From: JANNUT01 sp046331425 | GTDB taxonomy: Bacteria; Acidobacteriota; Polarisedimenticolia; J045 | Reading direction: 5' to 3' | Length of the DNA stretch: 64,000 nucleotides | NCBI GenBank assembly: GCA_046331425.1 | Contig: JAXLQU010000011.1 | Coordinates: 78,449 to 142,448 of the forward strand | Part shown: one piece after another, positions 35,373 to 43,357 of the stretch | How the letters are laid out: the number at the start of each line of letters is the position of its first letter | Position numbering within the stretch: the stretch's first letter is position 1 | Program-made: the position numbers and the translations under genes | Notes under the pieces: generated by a model | The model's database searches: none | What the model saw: only the letters and a program-made list of their open reading frames with translations | Told to the model about the DNA's origin: nothing

Positions 35373-37570
35373 CAGTCGGCCCTCCCTCGAGGATGGCAGC
35401 GATAGCACGCTCGACTGTCATAGCTGTAACCAGAAATTCCTCGATGATCCCCGTCGGTCTTTGACTTGTTCGAGTGCGGATGACACCCCAAGCAAGAGAA
35501 CTCGGCATAGTTGTTGGAATTGGTGTGGCAATCCGAGCAGTTGTTCCACTTGCCTCGGTGAGCGCCGGAGTAAATCGGGAAGTAGTCGGCGTCGTGCTCG
35601 AAGCGTGCGCCGGCCCAGGTAGTGGTGGTGTGGCAGGCGGTGCAATCGGTTGGGAAGCCGGCGGCTCGGTGATTTGGATCGGTTGTGTTGTCGTAGTCGG
35701 ACTTGTGGCAGCTGTAGCAGGCGGTTGGCTTTCCGTTGTAGACGCCGTCGGCGTGGCAGGCGTTGCACGGCAGGTTCTTGTGCGCGCCGGTCAACGGGAA
35801 ATCGGTGGTGTTGTGATCGAAGTTGGAATCCCAGTTGGTGGTGGTGTGGCACTGCTTGCAGTCGGTGGGGAAGCCCGCCGCCCGATGATTGGGGTTGGTG
35901 GTGGAGTCGTAGTTGCTTCTGTGACAGCTATAGCAATCGGTCGATTTGCCGTTGTAGACACCGTCAGCGTGACAGGCGTCGCAAGGTTGGTTTCTGTGTG
36001 CGCCGGTAAGCGGGAAGTCGGTGCCGTTGTGGTCGAAGCTAGCGCCATCCCAACTCGTGGTGGTGTGGCATTGCGAACAGTCGGTGCTGAACCCTGCTGC
36101 TCTGTGATTGGGGTTGGTGGTCGAATCGTACTGCGGCTTGTGGCAGCTATAGCACGCGGTCGACTTGCCGTTGTAGACACCATCGGCATGACAGGCAGGG
36201 CACGGTTGATTTCTGTGTGCGCCGGTCAGCGGGAAGTCGGTGGTGTTGTGATCGAAATTGGAATCCCAGTTGGTGGTGGTATGGCACTGCTTGCAGTCGG
36301 TGGGGAAGCCGGCCGCTCTGTGATTGGGGTTGGTGGTGGAGTCGTAGTTCGCCCGGTGGCAACTGTAGCAATCGGTCGATTTGCCGTTGTACACGCCGTC
36401 GGCGTGACAGGCGTCGCAAGGTTGGTTTCTGTGTGCGCCGGTAAGCGGGAAGTCGGTTCCCGCGTGATCGAAGTTGGCGCCATCCCAACTCGTGGTGGTG
36501 TGACACTGCGAGCAGTCGGTGCTGAACCCTGCTGCTCGGTGATTGGGGTTGGTGGTCGAATCGTACTGCGGCTTGTGGCAGCTATAGCACGCTGTTGACT
36601 TGCCGTTGTAGACGCCGTCAGCGTGACAGGCGGGACACGGTTGATTTCTATGTGCACCGGTCAACGGGAAGTCGGTGGTGCTGTGATCGAAGTTGGAGTT
36701 CCAGTTTGTGGTGGTGTGACACGCTTTGCAGTCCGTTGGGAAGCCGGCCGCCCGATGATTGGGGTTGGAGGTGCTGTCGTAGTTGGTCTTATGGCAACTG
36801 TAGCAGTCGGTCGACGTTCCCTGGAACTTGCCGCCAGGGTGACAGGCGGGGCAGGCCTGCGCCCGGTGCGCACCGGTCAGTGGGAAGTTCGTCTTGTTGT
36901 GATCGAAGATCGCCTGGTCCCACGCTCGTGTGCTGTGACACTGGGCGCAATCGGTGGGGAATCCGGCGGTCTTGTGATTTGGGTCCCTGGTGCTTTCGTA
37001 CTGGGCACGATGGCACGAGTAGCAATCGGTGGGTGTTCCGACGAAAACACGCTTGCCCTGCGCGCTGCTGACATGGCAACTCGCACAGTCGAGTGTGGAA
37101 TGCGCCCCTGACAACGGGAACCGGCTCGTGCGGTGCATGTTGATCTGCTGTGACCGATCGACGAACGTCACCGTGGTGTGACAACGCGCGCAGTCGTTCC
37201 CCAATTCGCTGCGGTGCACGTCTTGGTGACAGTTGAAACAGTTGCTGCCCCTGTTCTGCGCGAAGTCCAGCGTTTTGTGGCAGCCGGTGCACTGCGCCGT
37301 TGCGTGCGCGCCGCTCAGCGCGAACCCCTTGCTCATTTCTTTGTGATTGAAATCCTTGCTGATGCGCGCCGGGCGCCAGCCTTGCTCGCTGTGGCAAATG
37401 TAGCAATCAGCCTCGAGGTTGCCGTGCGGATAGTCGGGTTCCTGGTCCGCCGCGTTAGGTTGCGGCGGCTTGGCCGCTGGGGCCTGCGGCGCAGCCGCTA
37501 AAGGCCACGCAATCGCGAAGGCAACGAGCACACCAGTGAAACCCACCAACGTTCGAGTTCGCATTGTCAT
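35372..37570 (-). CDS. Secreted 28-haem c-type cytochrome
   Basis: 732 residues from the ATG at 37570, which overlaps the stop of the 23-haem gene (ATGA). The signal peptide is RTLVGFTGVLVAFAIAWPLA followed by a Pro/Ala linker. I count 28 CxxCH haem-attachment motifs. From about residue 170 the protein is modular: ~72-residue units each with CYSCH, a CKQCH/CSQCH type and CPACH/CDACH type motif, spaced by YDSTTNPNHRAAGFPTD and DFPLTGAHRNQP. The extra His residues in DPNH, FDH and GAH are likely axial ligands. It resembles cytochrome c7/c3-type nanowire units. It should carry electrons across or along the periplasm, between the 23-haem partner and the barrel. Confidence 0.92.
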   Translation of the reverse strand: MTMRTRTLVGFTGVLVAFAIAWPLAAAPQAPAAKPPQPNAADQEPDYPHGNLEADCYICHSEQGWRPARISKDFNHKEMSKGFALSGAHATAQCTGCHKTLDFAQNRGSNCFNCHQDVHRSELGNDCARCHTTVTFVDRSQQINMHRTSRFPLSGAHSTLDCASCHVSSAQGKRVFVGTPTDCYSCHRAQYESTRDPNHKTAGFPTDCAQCHSTRAWDQAIFDHNKTNFPLTGAHRAQACPACHPGGKFQGTSTDCYSCHKTNYDSTSNPNHRAAGFPTDCKACHTTTNWNSNFDHSTTDFPLTGAHRNQPCPACHADGVYNGKSTACYSCHKPQYDSTTNPNHRAAGFSTDCSQCHTTTSWDGANFDHAGTDFPLTGAHRNQPCDACHADGVYNGKSTDCYSCHRANYDSTTNPNHRAAGFPTDCKQCHTTTNWDSNFDHNTTDFPLTGAHRNQPCPACHADGVYNGKSTACYSCHKPQYDSTTNPNHRAAGFSTDCSQCHTTTSWDGASFDHNGTDFPLTGAHRNQPCDACHADGVYNGKSTDCYSCHRSNYDSTTNPNHRAAGFPTDCKQCHTTTNWDSNFDHNTTDFPLTGAHKNLPCNACHADGVYNGKPTACYSCHKSDYDNTTDPNHRAAGFPTDCTACHTTTTWAGARFEHDADYFPIYSGAHRGKWNNCSDCHTNSNNYAEFSCLGCHPHSNKSKTDGDHRGISGYSYDSRACYRCHPRGRAD
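35620..36880 (-). repeat. Near-identical ~72-codon haem modules with a 435-bp higher-order period
   Basis: Alternating 73- and 72-codon modules (one CSQCH/CDACH, one CKQCH/CPACH) form a 145-codon superunit repeated about twice at near-identity; for example GGCACTGCTTGCAGTCGG recurs at about 35849 and 36284, 435 bp apart. Haem motifs and spacers are conserved at DNA level, indicating recent internal duplication. Assembly or recombination errors in copy number are possible here. Confidence 0.85.
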
Positions 37571-39597
37571 GGCTGCCTCCCCTGAGGCGGACGGCGATGG
37601 CAGTCCTCGCAGCGCGCGAGGACCGGACGGTAAACAACCACGCTCTTGCCGTTCTCCAGATGCGCGGTATGGCATTTGGTGCACGCGACCTTCTCGTGCG
37701 CCCCCTCCAACTTGAAACTCGAATCGCGGTCGTGATCGAACCGGCCCGCGGGCTTGAACGCTTTGGCGTCATGGCACACCGAGCAGTTGTCACCACCCGG
37801 TCGGCCCACGAACTGAACGCCGTGCGGGCTCTCGTGGCAGTCGATGCACTGCGACTTCTTCATCGTCATCGTCAGCGGTGTCTCGGCGACATTCGCAAGC
37901 AGCAGAACAGCCTTGGTGGGCGTGCGCTGCAGATCGGTGTGGCACTGTGAGCAAGGAATCGCACGGTGCGCACCATCGAGCGGGAAGTTGCAGCGCTTGT
38001 GCGCCTCGGCATCGTACGTCGACGGCCGGAACGACTTCTCGGTGTGACAGTCGGCACAGCTTCGTGCGGGGCCGGTGACGCCTGCCTTGGCGAATCGACC
38101 ACCGTGCGCATCGCGATGGCACTGCTCGCACTTCAACTCGTTCAGCGCGAACATCACACCGGCATCGCCAAGTACCTGCTTGGTGGGAAGCGGCGAAAGA
38201 CCCTTGCGTTGAATGCTGTGGCACGCCGCGCACTCCAGTTCGAGATGCTTGCCTCGCAGCGGCAGCCGGGCCTTGGCATGACGTGCCCCATCGAATGTCG
38301 ATGGCTTCCAGCCCTCGACTCGGTGACAAGCGGCGCAGTCGGCAAACTCCGCACGCTTTGCCATCTGGCCGCCGTGCTGGTCTTGGTGACACGCCGTGCA
38401 TTTGTCGTGCGCGGCGCGAATCAGCACCAATGCTCGGCCCAGCCGCGCCGGGTCGACCCCCTTGGGGCTTTTGACATGACACGCAGCGCACTTTGCAGCG
38501 GCATGTTTGCCTTGCAGCGGGTAGCCGCTTTGCTGGTGTTGGGCCAGCGTGAAGGTGGTCTCTTGGAAACTCTCGACGGTGTGACATGCCGCGCAATCGG
38601 CAGGCTTTCCTGCCAGCGTGGCCTGCCCCGCGTGCGCGTCGGTGTGACACGCGGTACAGGTCGCGAACACCGGCCGTGGTGTCTGTGCGATTCCGCCCTT
38701 GTGGCACTGGGCACAACTCACCGCACGATGAGCGCCTAGCAGCGGGTATTTCGTGCGACTGTGATCGAACGGTTTGCCGTCGAGCGTGACGGTATGAAAC
38801 GAAACCTCGGAATGGCAGTCGCTGCACTTGGGCCCCAGTCGCCCCTTGTGCGGATCTTGATGGCACGTGCTGCACTGCTCGTGAGGAAGCGGTTTGTACT
38901 GCGCAACGGGACGGCCCTTGGAATCGGTTTGCAGCGTCAGGCGCGGGGCTTCATGGCATTTCTTGCACTCCAGCCCTTGGTGTTTGCCGCGCAGTGGAAA
39001 TGCCGAATTGACGTGATCGAAACGGGGCGCCGGTTTGAAGGCATCCAGCGAATGGCACTTGGTACACTCGGCGCCCAACTGCCCGCGATGCGCGTCCTCG
39101 TGACAGCTTGCGCAGCGCGCCTCGAGCCCGGTCCAGTGCTGCTGTTTGTCGGGCGTGGGATGCAGGCTGGCGATGTCGCCAACTTCGAACTTGGCCTTGT
39201 GACAGTCGGTGCAAGCAACGGTTTGGTGTTTGCCGTCCAGCGGCCAGCCTGTGATCGCGTGATCGAACCTGTCACGTGAACCACCGGGCCAATCGATGAC
39301 CGCAAACTCGCGACCGGCGTGATCGGGGTGACAACTCGCGCACGCCCCCGGCTTGCGACCATGGAAGCCGCGCTTCTGGGCGCGTAGCGCGGTGATCTCG
39401 CGATGACACTCCAAGCACTTTGCATCCATCCCGCCGGCACCGCGCGAGTGACACTTGGTGCAGTTGCTATTCCCTTCGAGGTGCGCGTGAACCTTCGATA
39501 GCGGCCCGGGCGATACTTGCGCGTAGGCCAGTGGTACAAACAACAGTAACGCTGCGACCGCAGCGAGCCAGAACATAGCATCGCGCAGGTCGGGCAC
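37567..39597 (-). CDS. Secreted 23-haem c-type cytochrome
   Basis: 676 residues from a GTG at 39597, 6 bp after the stop of the membrane cytochrome b-like gene; TAGGAAG lies before it. An ATG at 39576 is an alternative. The signal peptide is FWLAAVAALLLFVPLAYAQ. I count 23 CxxCH motifs (from CTKCH near residue 45 to CEDCH near the C-terminus), with repeated pairs CxxCHxDAHxG/CxxCH and GxHxxxxCxxCH spacing typical of long-chain multihaem cytochromes. Modules here are more diverged than in the 28-haem neighbour. It probably takes electrons from the membrane protein and passes them to the 28-haem protein. Same operon, coupled to both. Confidence 0.92.
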   Translation of the reverse strand: MPDLRDAMFWLAAVAALLLFVPLAYAQVSPGPLSKVHAHLEGNSNCTKCHSRGAGGMDAKCLECHREITALRAQKRGFHGRKPGACASCHPDHAGREFAVIDWPGGSRDRFDHAITGWPLDGKHQTVACTDCHKAKFEVGDIASLHPTPDKQQHWTGLEARCASCHEDAHRGQLGAECTKCHSLDAFKPAPRFDHVNSAFPLRGKHQGLECKKCHEAPRLTLQTDSKGRPVAQYKPLPHEQCSTCHQDPHKGRLGPKCSDCHSEVSFHTVTLDGKPFDHSRTKYPLLGAHRAVSCAQCHKGGIAQTPRPVFATCTACHTDAHAGQATLAGKPADCAACHTVESFQETTFTLAQHQQSGYPLQGKHAAAKCAACHVKSPKGVDPARLGRALVLIRAAHDKCTACHQDQHGGQMAKRAEFADCAACHRVEGWKPSTFDGARHAKARLPLRGKHLELECAACHSIQRKGLSPLPTKQVLGDAGVMFALNELKCEQCHRDAHGGRFAKAGVTGPARSCADCHTEKSFRPSTYDAEAHKRCNFPLDGAHRAIPCSQCHTDLQRTPTKAVLLLANVAETPLTMTMKKSQCIDCHESPHGVQFVGRPGGDNCSVCHDAKAFKPAGRFDHDRDSSFKLEGAHEKVACTKCHTAHLENGKSVVVYRPVLARCEDCHRRPPQGRQP

Positions 39598-39603
39598 GGC
39601 TTC

Positions 39604-40533
39604 CTACCAAAACCATGTCGTGCCCAAGGACACGACCACGTAGACGTGCACGAACACCGCGCCCAACGCCGCAAACGCAACCGGCATGTGCGCGATGTGC
39701 CAGTACTGGAAGACCCGGCGTGTCGCGTCCAACATTCTGGCCTGTTGATCGAGTGCGACGGTGAGTCGAGCGGAGCGCAGGATTTCTTTCAACTGCGTGC
39801 CTTCGGTGTGATCGCGCCCGAGCGAACGGGCGAACGCTCTGACAGTGCGCCGCTGTGCGAGGTCGGCGCGCAGCATGCCGAACAGTGTGCTCAGCACCCC
39901 GTTGCCCCTCTGCGGCGCGTTTTCGATAGTGAGGCAATGACTCAGCAAGTCGGGATCGATTCCGGTGGAGAGTGAGATCCGTTCGATCGCCTCCTGTCGG
40001 CGCCGCGTCATTTCCTCGCGTGACAGCTCGACACCCTCCAGTGAACGCGGGATGTGCTTGTACAGGTAACGCCCAACGATTCCGCTCAACGCGACCAACG
40101 CCATGGCGCCGTACCCCAGACCGACGAGTCCGGTGAAACGCCAGCCAGCGTGCACGGCTCCAAACAGCGGTGCGCCGATGCCAGCCGCAATGTGCCAATC
40201 CAACCAACGAGGCAGCGCCCCGGCCGAATGCAGCGGAAGCAGTCGCTTGCGCAGTGGATACAACCACAAGAACAAGAACATCAGCAGGGCAAGCACACCG
40301 GCACCCTGACCGATAAGGCCGGAAGGTCGCAGGGTGGCGGCCAGGGGATGGCGAATGCGGGCGGCGAACGGGGCGAAGTAGTAACTGGCCCCTGCGATCG
40401 TCATCGCCAACGGAACGACAAGCACCGCAATCGAGACACGCTCCGACCAACTCAAGCGCTTGTCCCGAGATGAAGCACGTGCCTTGGCGGCGCGCGATGA
40501 GTCGGCCGCAGGCGCGGCTGTTTCCGACTTCAT
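39604..40533 (-). CDS. Cytochrome b-like membrane protein (predicted dihaem quinol oxidoreductase)
   Basis: 309 residues from ATG 40533 (GAGG 5 bases upstream). A basic N-terminal cytoplasmic segment is followed by membrane helices ISIAVLVVPLAMTIAGASYY-like at ~35-55, VLALLMFLFLWLYPL, LDWHIAAGIGAPLFGAVHAGW, and a last helix pair with YWHIAHMPVAFAALGAVFVH. His residues in DWH...VHAGW and YWHIAH...VHVYV are spaced as b-haem ligands, as in cytochrome b561-like proteins. A ~120-residue soluble loop lies between the helices. As first gene of the cytochrome operon it is the likely entry point for quinol electrons. The exact family is not certain. Confidence 0.7.
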   Translation of the reverse strand: MKSETAAPAADSSRAAKARASSRDKRLSWSERVSIAVLVVPLAMTIAGASYYFAPFAARIRHPLAATLRPSGLIGQGAGVLALLMFLFLWLYPLRKRLLPLHSAGALPRWLDWHIAAGIGAPLFGAVHAGWRFTGLVGLGYGAMALVALSGIVGRYLYKHIPRSLEGVELSREEMTRRRQEAIERISLSTGIDPDLLSHCLTIENAPQRGNGVLSTLFGMLRADLAQRRTVRAFARSLGRDHTEGTQLKEILRSARLTVALDQQARMLDATRRVFQYWHIAHMPVAFAALGAVFVHVYVVVSLGTTWFW

Positions 40534-40777
40534 ACCGGCCTCGCGCAACTGGCCGCGGCGCGCGGTACCCGATTGCGTAGCCTCGATAACGATTTCGCAC
40601 TTGGGATCGGCATGCGCGCTTCCCTCATAACGAACGCGGAAACGACAGAAAAGCTACACCCCGCACCTCTGCGGCGAGCTAGCGAAAAGTCATTATTTCA
40701 AGGCCTGTGCCAGCAGCGAACCGGTTGAAAGTGCAGAAGTTGCACGCCGTCGGCTGGATGCTGCGCGTGGGTTTTGC

Positions 40778-42130
40778 TCATGGCGCGGCCTTCGCACGCG
40801 GAACGCTCTCACGGGCTTCCAAAAAGGCATCCTGCGTCATGTCGCGCATCCCCATGCCGATCCCGATCTTTTCCAAGAACTCGGTCGGCGGTGTGCCGCC
40901 AGCAAAGACCCACACATAGTCGTTGGGGATCTCGCGTTGCTTCCCGCTGACCTCCAAGATCACGGACTTCTCGCCGATCTTGAGCGGTACCGAGTTGAGC
41001 ATCACCGTCAACAGTTGCTTGTCGACGCAACGCTTCAATCGCTCGGCATTGGCCTGCTTGATCCGCCCGAACTGGTCCTTGCGATACGAGAGCGTGACGC
41101 GATTTCCTGTCTGATGAGCCAAGCCCATTGCCGCTTCGACCGCGCTGTCACCACCGCCAACCACCAAGATGTCGGAGTTGATGTAGGCCTCGGTCTCGAT
41201 CAGCGAGTACATCACCTTGGGCAGCTCTTCACCCTCGATTCCGAGCTTGCGCGGCGTGCCCCGTCGCCCCAGCGCCAACACCACGGTGCGCGCTCGATAT
41301 GAACCGCTCGTGGTGTGGATCGTGAACAGATTGCCAGCGCCGCGCAGTACATCCAGCACGCGCTCTTTGGTATTGACTTTCAAGCGCGCCTTGGCAACCA
41401 GTTCGTTCCAAAGCGCTACCAACTCTTCCTTGCTGATCTCGCGCTTTTTGAACTTTCCGTACAGCGGCAGCTCCACCGGGCTGGTCATCACCAACTTGCG
41501 GCGCGGATATTTCGCGACAGTGCCGCCAAGTTCATCCTGTTCGAGCGTGATGTAGCTGAGCTTCTGCTCGACGGCACGCAGCGAGGCCGAGATGCCTCCG
41601 GGGCCGGCCCCCACGATGCAAACGTCGTAGATCGACGATTCGCGCGGCGCGTGCGAGCCAAGCCGCTGCGCGATCGTATCGATGCACTCGCGTCCTTGGT
41701 TGATTGCGTTCTTGATAAGCGCAAGTCCGCCGAGCTCGCCAACGATGTAGATCCCCGGCACCGATGTCTCGAAGGTCTCGCTCAGGCGCGGCATCTCGGC
41801 GTTGATGCTGGGACTGGCGTTCACGATTTCGATCGCGCCAACCGGGCAGGCCTCGGCGCAGACACCGTGTCCGATGCACTTGTGCCCGTTGATGATCGCT
41901 GCCTTACCGCCGATGAGCCCGAGCACGTTCCCTTCGGGGCAGACTTCGGTACACACGCCACATCCAATGCAGTGCGAGACGTCGATACGCGGATGCTGCG
42001 CGCGCGGTCCGTGCGAGTACAACTTGCCGGCCTCGGCCTCCAACCGGACGCGCTGTTCACGTCGCTTGGTAACCCAGAGCGCAATACCGATGCTGACCAT
42101 CAAGAGCGCAAAAAACGTGAGGTAGATCAT
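40778..42130 (-). CDS. Membrane-anchored ferredoxin/FAD-NAD(P) oxidoreductase
   Basis: 450 residues. An N-terminal membrane helix (MIYLTFFALLMVSIGIALWV) is followed by a ferredoxin domain: CIGCGVCTEVCP (Cys54, 57, 60, 64) gives one 4Fe-4S site, while the second, CIGHGVCAEACP, has His88 where the second Cys should be. The C-terminal ~290 residues form a thioredoxin-reductase-like flavoprotein with VCIVGAGPGGISASL and DILVVGGGDSAVEAAMGL dinucleotide motifs, and ALGRRGTPRKLG and VFAGGTPPTEFL. It lies 245 bp upstream of the cytochrome operon in the same direction and divergent from nuo. It could move electrons between NAD(P)H or ferredoxin and the membrane; the acceptor is unknown. Confidence 0.8.
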   Translation of the reverse strand: MIYLTFFALLMVSIGIALWVTKRREQRVRLEAEAGKLYSHGPRAQHPRIDVSHCIGCGVCTEVCPEGNVLGLIGGKAAIINGHKCIGHGVCAEACPVGAIEIVNASPSINAEMPRLSETFETSVPGIYIVGELGGLALIKNAINQGRECIDTIAQRLGSHAPRESSIYDVCIVGAGPGGISASLRAVEQKLSYITLEQDELGGTVAKYPRRKLVMTSPVELPLYGKFKKREISKEELVALWNELVAKARLKVNTKERVLDVLRGAGNLFTIHTTSGSYRARTVVLALGRRGTPRKLGIEGEELPKVMYSLIETEAYINSDILVVGGGDSAVEAAMGLAHQTGNRVTLSYRKDQFGRIKQANAERLKRCVDKQLLTVMLNSVPLKIGEKSVILEVSGKQREIPNDYVWVFAGGTPPTEFLEKIGIGMGMRDMTQDAFLEARESVPRAKAAP

Positions 42131-42481
42131 TCCATCCCGTGCTGTTCATGCAGCTATTGCATCGAAGAACGCCGCCCGTGTACGCGCTGTTCTGCACGAT
42201 GCGTTCCATTCAAAGGATCGGCAACGCGCCGGGCGTGATTCCGATACTGGGACGCTGCATCAACGCTGCGGCCGGGCGTCCCCTGTCCCGGGCACACGTT
42301 ATATATATGCGCGCCGAGGGGCCGCGCCCAGGCCGTCGCCCATTCATAACTCGTTGATATCGTTTGGTTTATTGCTCCAGCTACCAATCCAGATCACGCG
42401 TTGACACCCAAACCGCCCAGTTATACGATCCGGCCCCTCACTGAAGCCCTGCGCCACACCCTGCTGGAGGTAGCTTTTCCG
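42131..42481. other. Divergent regulatory region between the oxidoreductase and nuo genes
   Basis: 351 bp. It contains an AT-rich ATATATAT tract near 42300, unusual in this GC-rich sequence, and a TTGACA...TATACG promoter-like pair before nuoA reported separately. No gene with a ribosome site is visible. Both electron-transport units are probably controlled from here. Confidence 0.5.
42401..42427 (+). promoter_or_regulatory. Candidate sigma-70 promoter of the nuo operon
   Basis: TTGACA at 42401-42406 and TATACG at 42422-42427, spacing 15 bp (a little short of the optimal 17), about 55 bp before the nuoA ATG. Best match to a housekeeping promoter in the divergent region. Confidence 0.5.
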
Positions 42482-42859
42482 ATGGAAAACGGGCTCGCGA
42501 TCCTGGTCCTGGGTCTGCTCGGGATCGCCGTCCCGGCGGGCATGTTGACGGTGGCGATGGTCGTCGGGCGCTTCCGCGGAAAAACCCAAACAGATCGCGC
42601 CCCATATGAATGCGGCAGCAAGCCGTTCGAGTCGGCGCGACGTCGCTTCTCCGCCAAGTTCTATCTGATCGCGATGCTCTTCATCCTGTTCGACATCGAA
42701 GCGGTGTTCTTGTACCCGTGGTCGGTGCAGTTGCGTTCGATGGCGGGCGAGGGTGGCGGTTGGTTCACGTTCTTCGCGATGATCGCGTTTCTCTCGACAC
42801 TGATCCTGGGCTTTGCCTACGTGTGGAAGCGCGGCGCCCTCGACTGGGACAAGTCATGA
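42482..42859 (+). CDS. nuoA: NADH-quinone oxidoreductase subunit A
   Basis: 125 residues. The ATG at 42482 has GGAGGT 8 bases upstream. Three membrane helices (LAILVLGLLGIAVPAGMLTV, FYLIAMLFILFDIEAVFLY, FFAMIAFLSTLILGFAYVW) and the hallmark Y..ECG.KP loop (APYECGSKPFESARRRFSAK) define NuoA. It is the first gene of the complex I operon. Its stop overlaps the nuoC start (ATGA), so there is no nuoB in the usual second place. Confidence 0.95.
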   Translation: MENGLAILVLGLLGIAVPAGMLTVAMVVGRFRGKTQTDRAPYECGSKPFESARRRFSAKFYLIAMLFILFDIEAVFLYPWSVQLRSMAGEGGGWFTFFAMIAFLSTLILGFAYVWKRGALDWDKS

Positions 42860-43341
42860 GCGGCAAGCCCGAGTCACTCACGCAATGGCCGGCCTGGGAC
42901 GGTAACTCGACGGTGGCGCGATTGCGCGCGGCGTTCCCCACCGCCGTGCTGGAAGACATCGAGTTCCGCGGCGAGCGCACGGTGATCGTCCAGTTGGCGC
43001 AGATCAGCGAAGTGCTGGCGTTTCTGCGCGACGAGCCGGAATGCGACTTCGCGATGCTCACCGATGTCACCGCTATTCACTGGCCGGCGCGCGTTGAGCC
43101 GTTTGACGTGCTTTGGCACTTGTACTCGTTTTCACGCAACCTGCGCCTGCGCGTGAAATGCCGCGTCAAGGACCGAGTCCCCTCGGCCGTGCCCCTGTGG
43201 TCAGGTGCCGGTTGGATGGAACGCGAGTGCTTCGACATGTTCGGCATTCTGTTCGACGGCCATCCCGATTTGCGACGCATCTTGATGCCCGACGATTTCG
43301 ACGGTCATCCGCTGCGCAAAGAATTCCCACTCAAGCGCTGA
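42856..43341 (+). CDS. nuoC: NADH-quinone oxidoreductase subunit C
   Basis: 161 residues, starting at the ATG that overlaps the nuoA stop. The 30-kDa-subunit signature is seen: FAMLTDVTAIHWPARVEPFD, YSFSRNLRLRVKCRV, MERECFDMFGILFDGHPDLR, and DDFDGHPLRKEFPLK at the end. It is a peripheral-arm subunit, separate from NuoD rather than fused. The gene follows nuoA directly, without nuoB. Confidence 0.95.
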   Translation: MSGKPESLTQWPAWDGNSTVARLRAAFPTAVLEDIEFRGERTVIVQLAQISEVLAFLRDEPECDFAMLTDVTAIHWPARVEPFDVLWHLYSFSRNLRLRVKCRVKDRVPSAVPLWSGAGWMERECFDMFGILFDGHPDLRRILMPDDFDGHPLRKEFPLKR

Positions 43342-43357
43342 TGAGTAACTCGTTACG

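Noticed and set aside
35474..36598. 374-codon open frame on the plus strand over the 28-haem gene
   Set aside because: Its translation is a Gly/Val-rich shadow of the antisense haem repeats, with no start signal; the minus-strand gene explains it.
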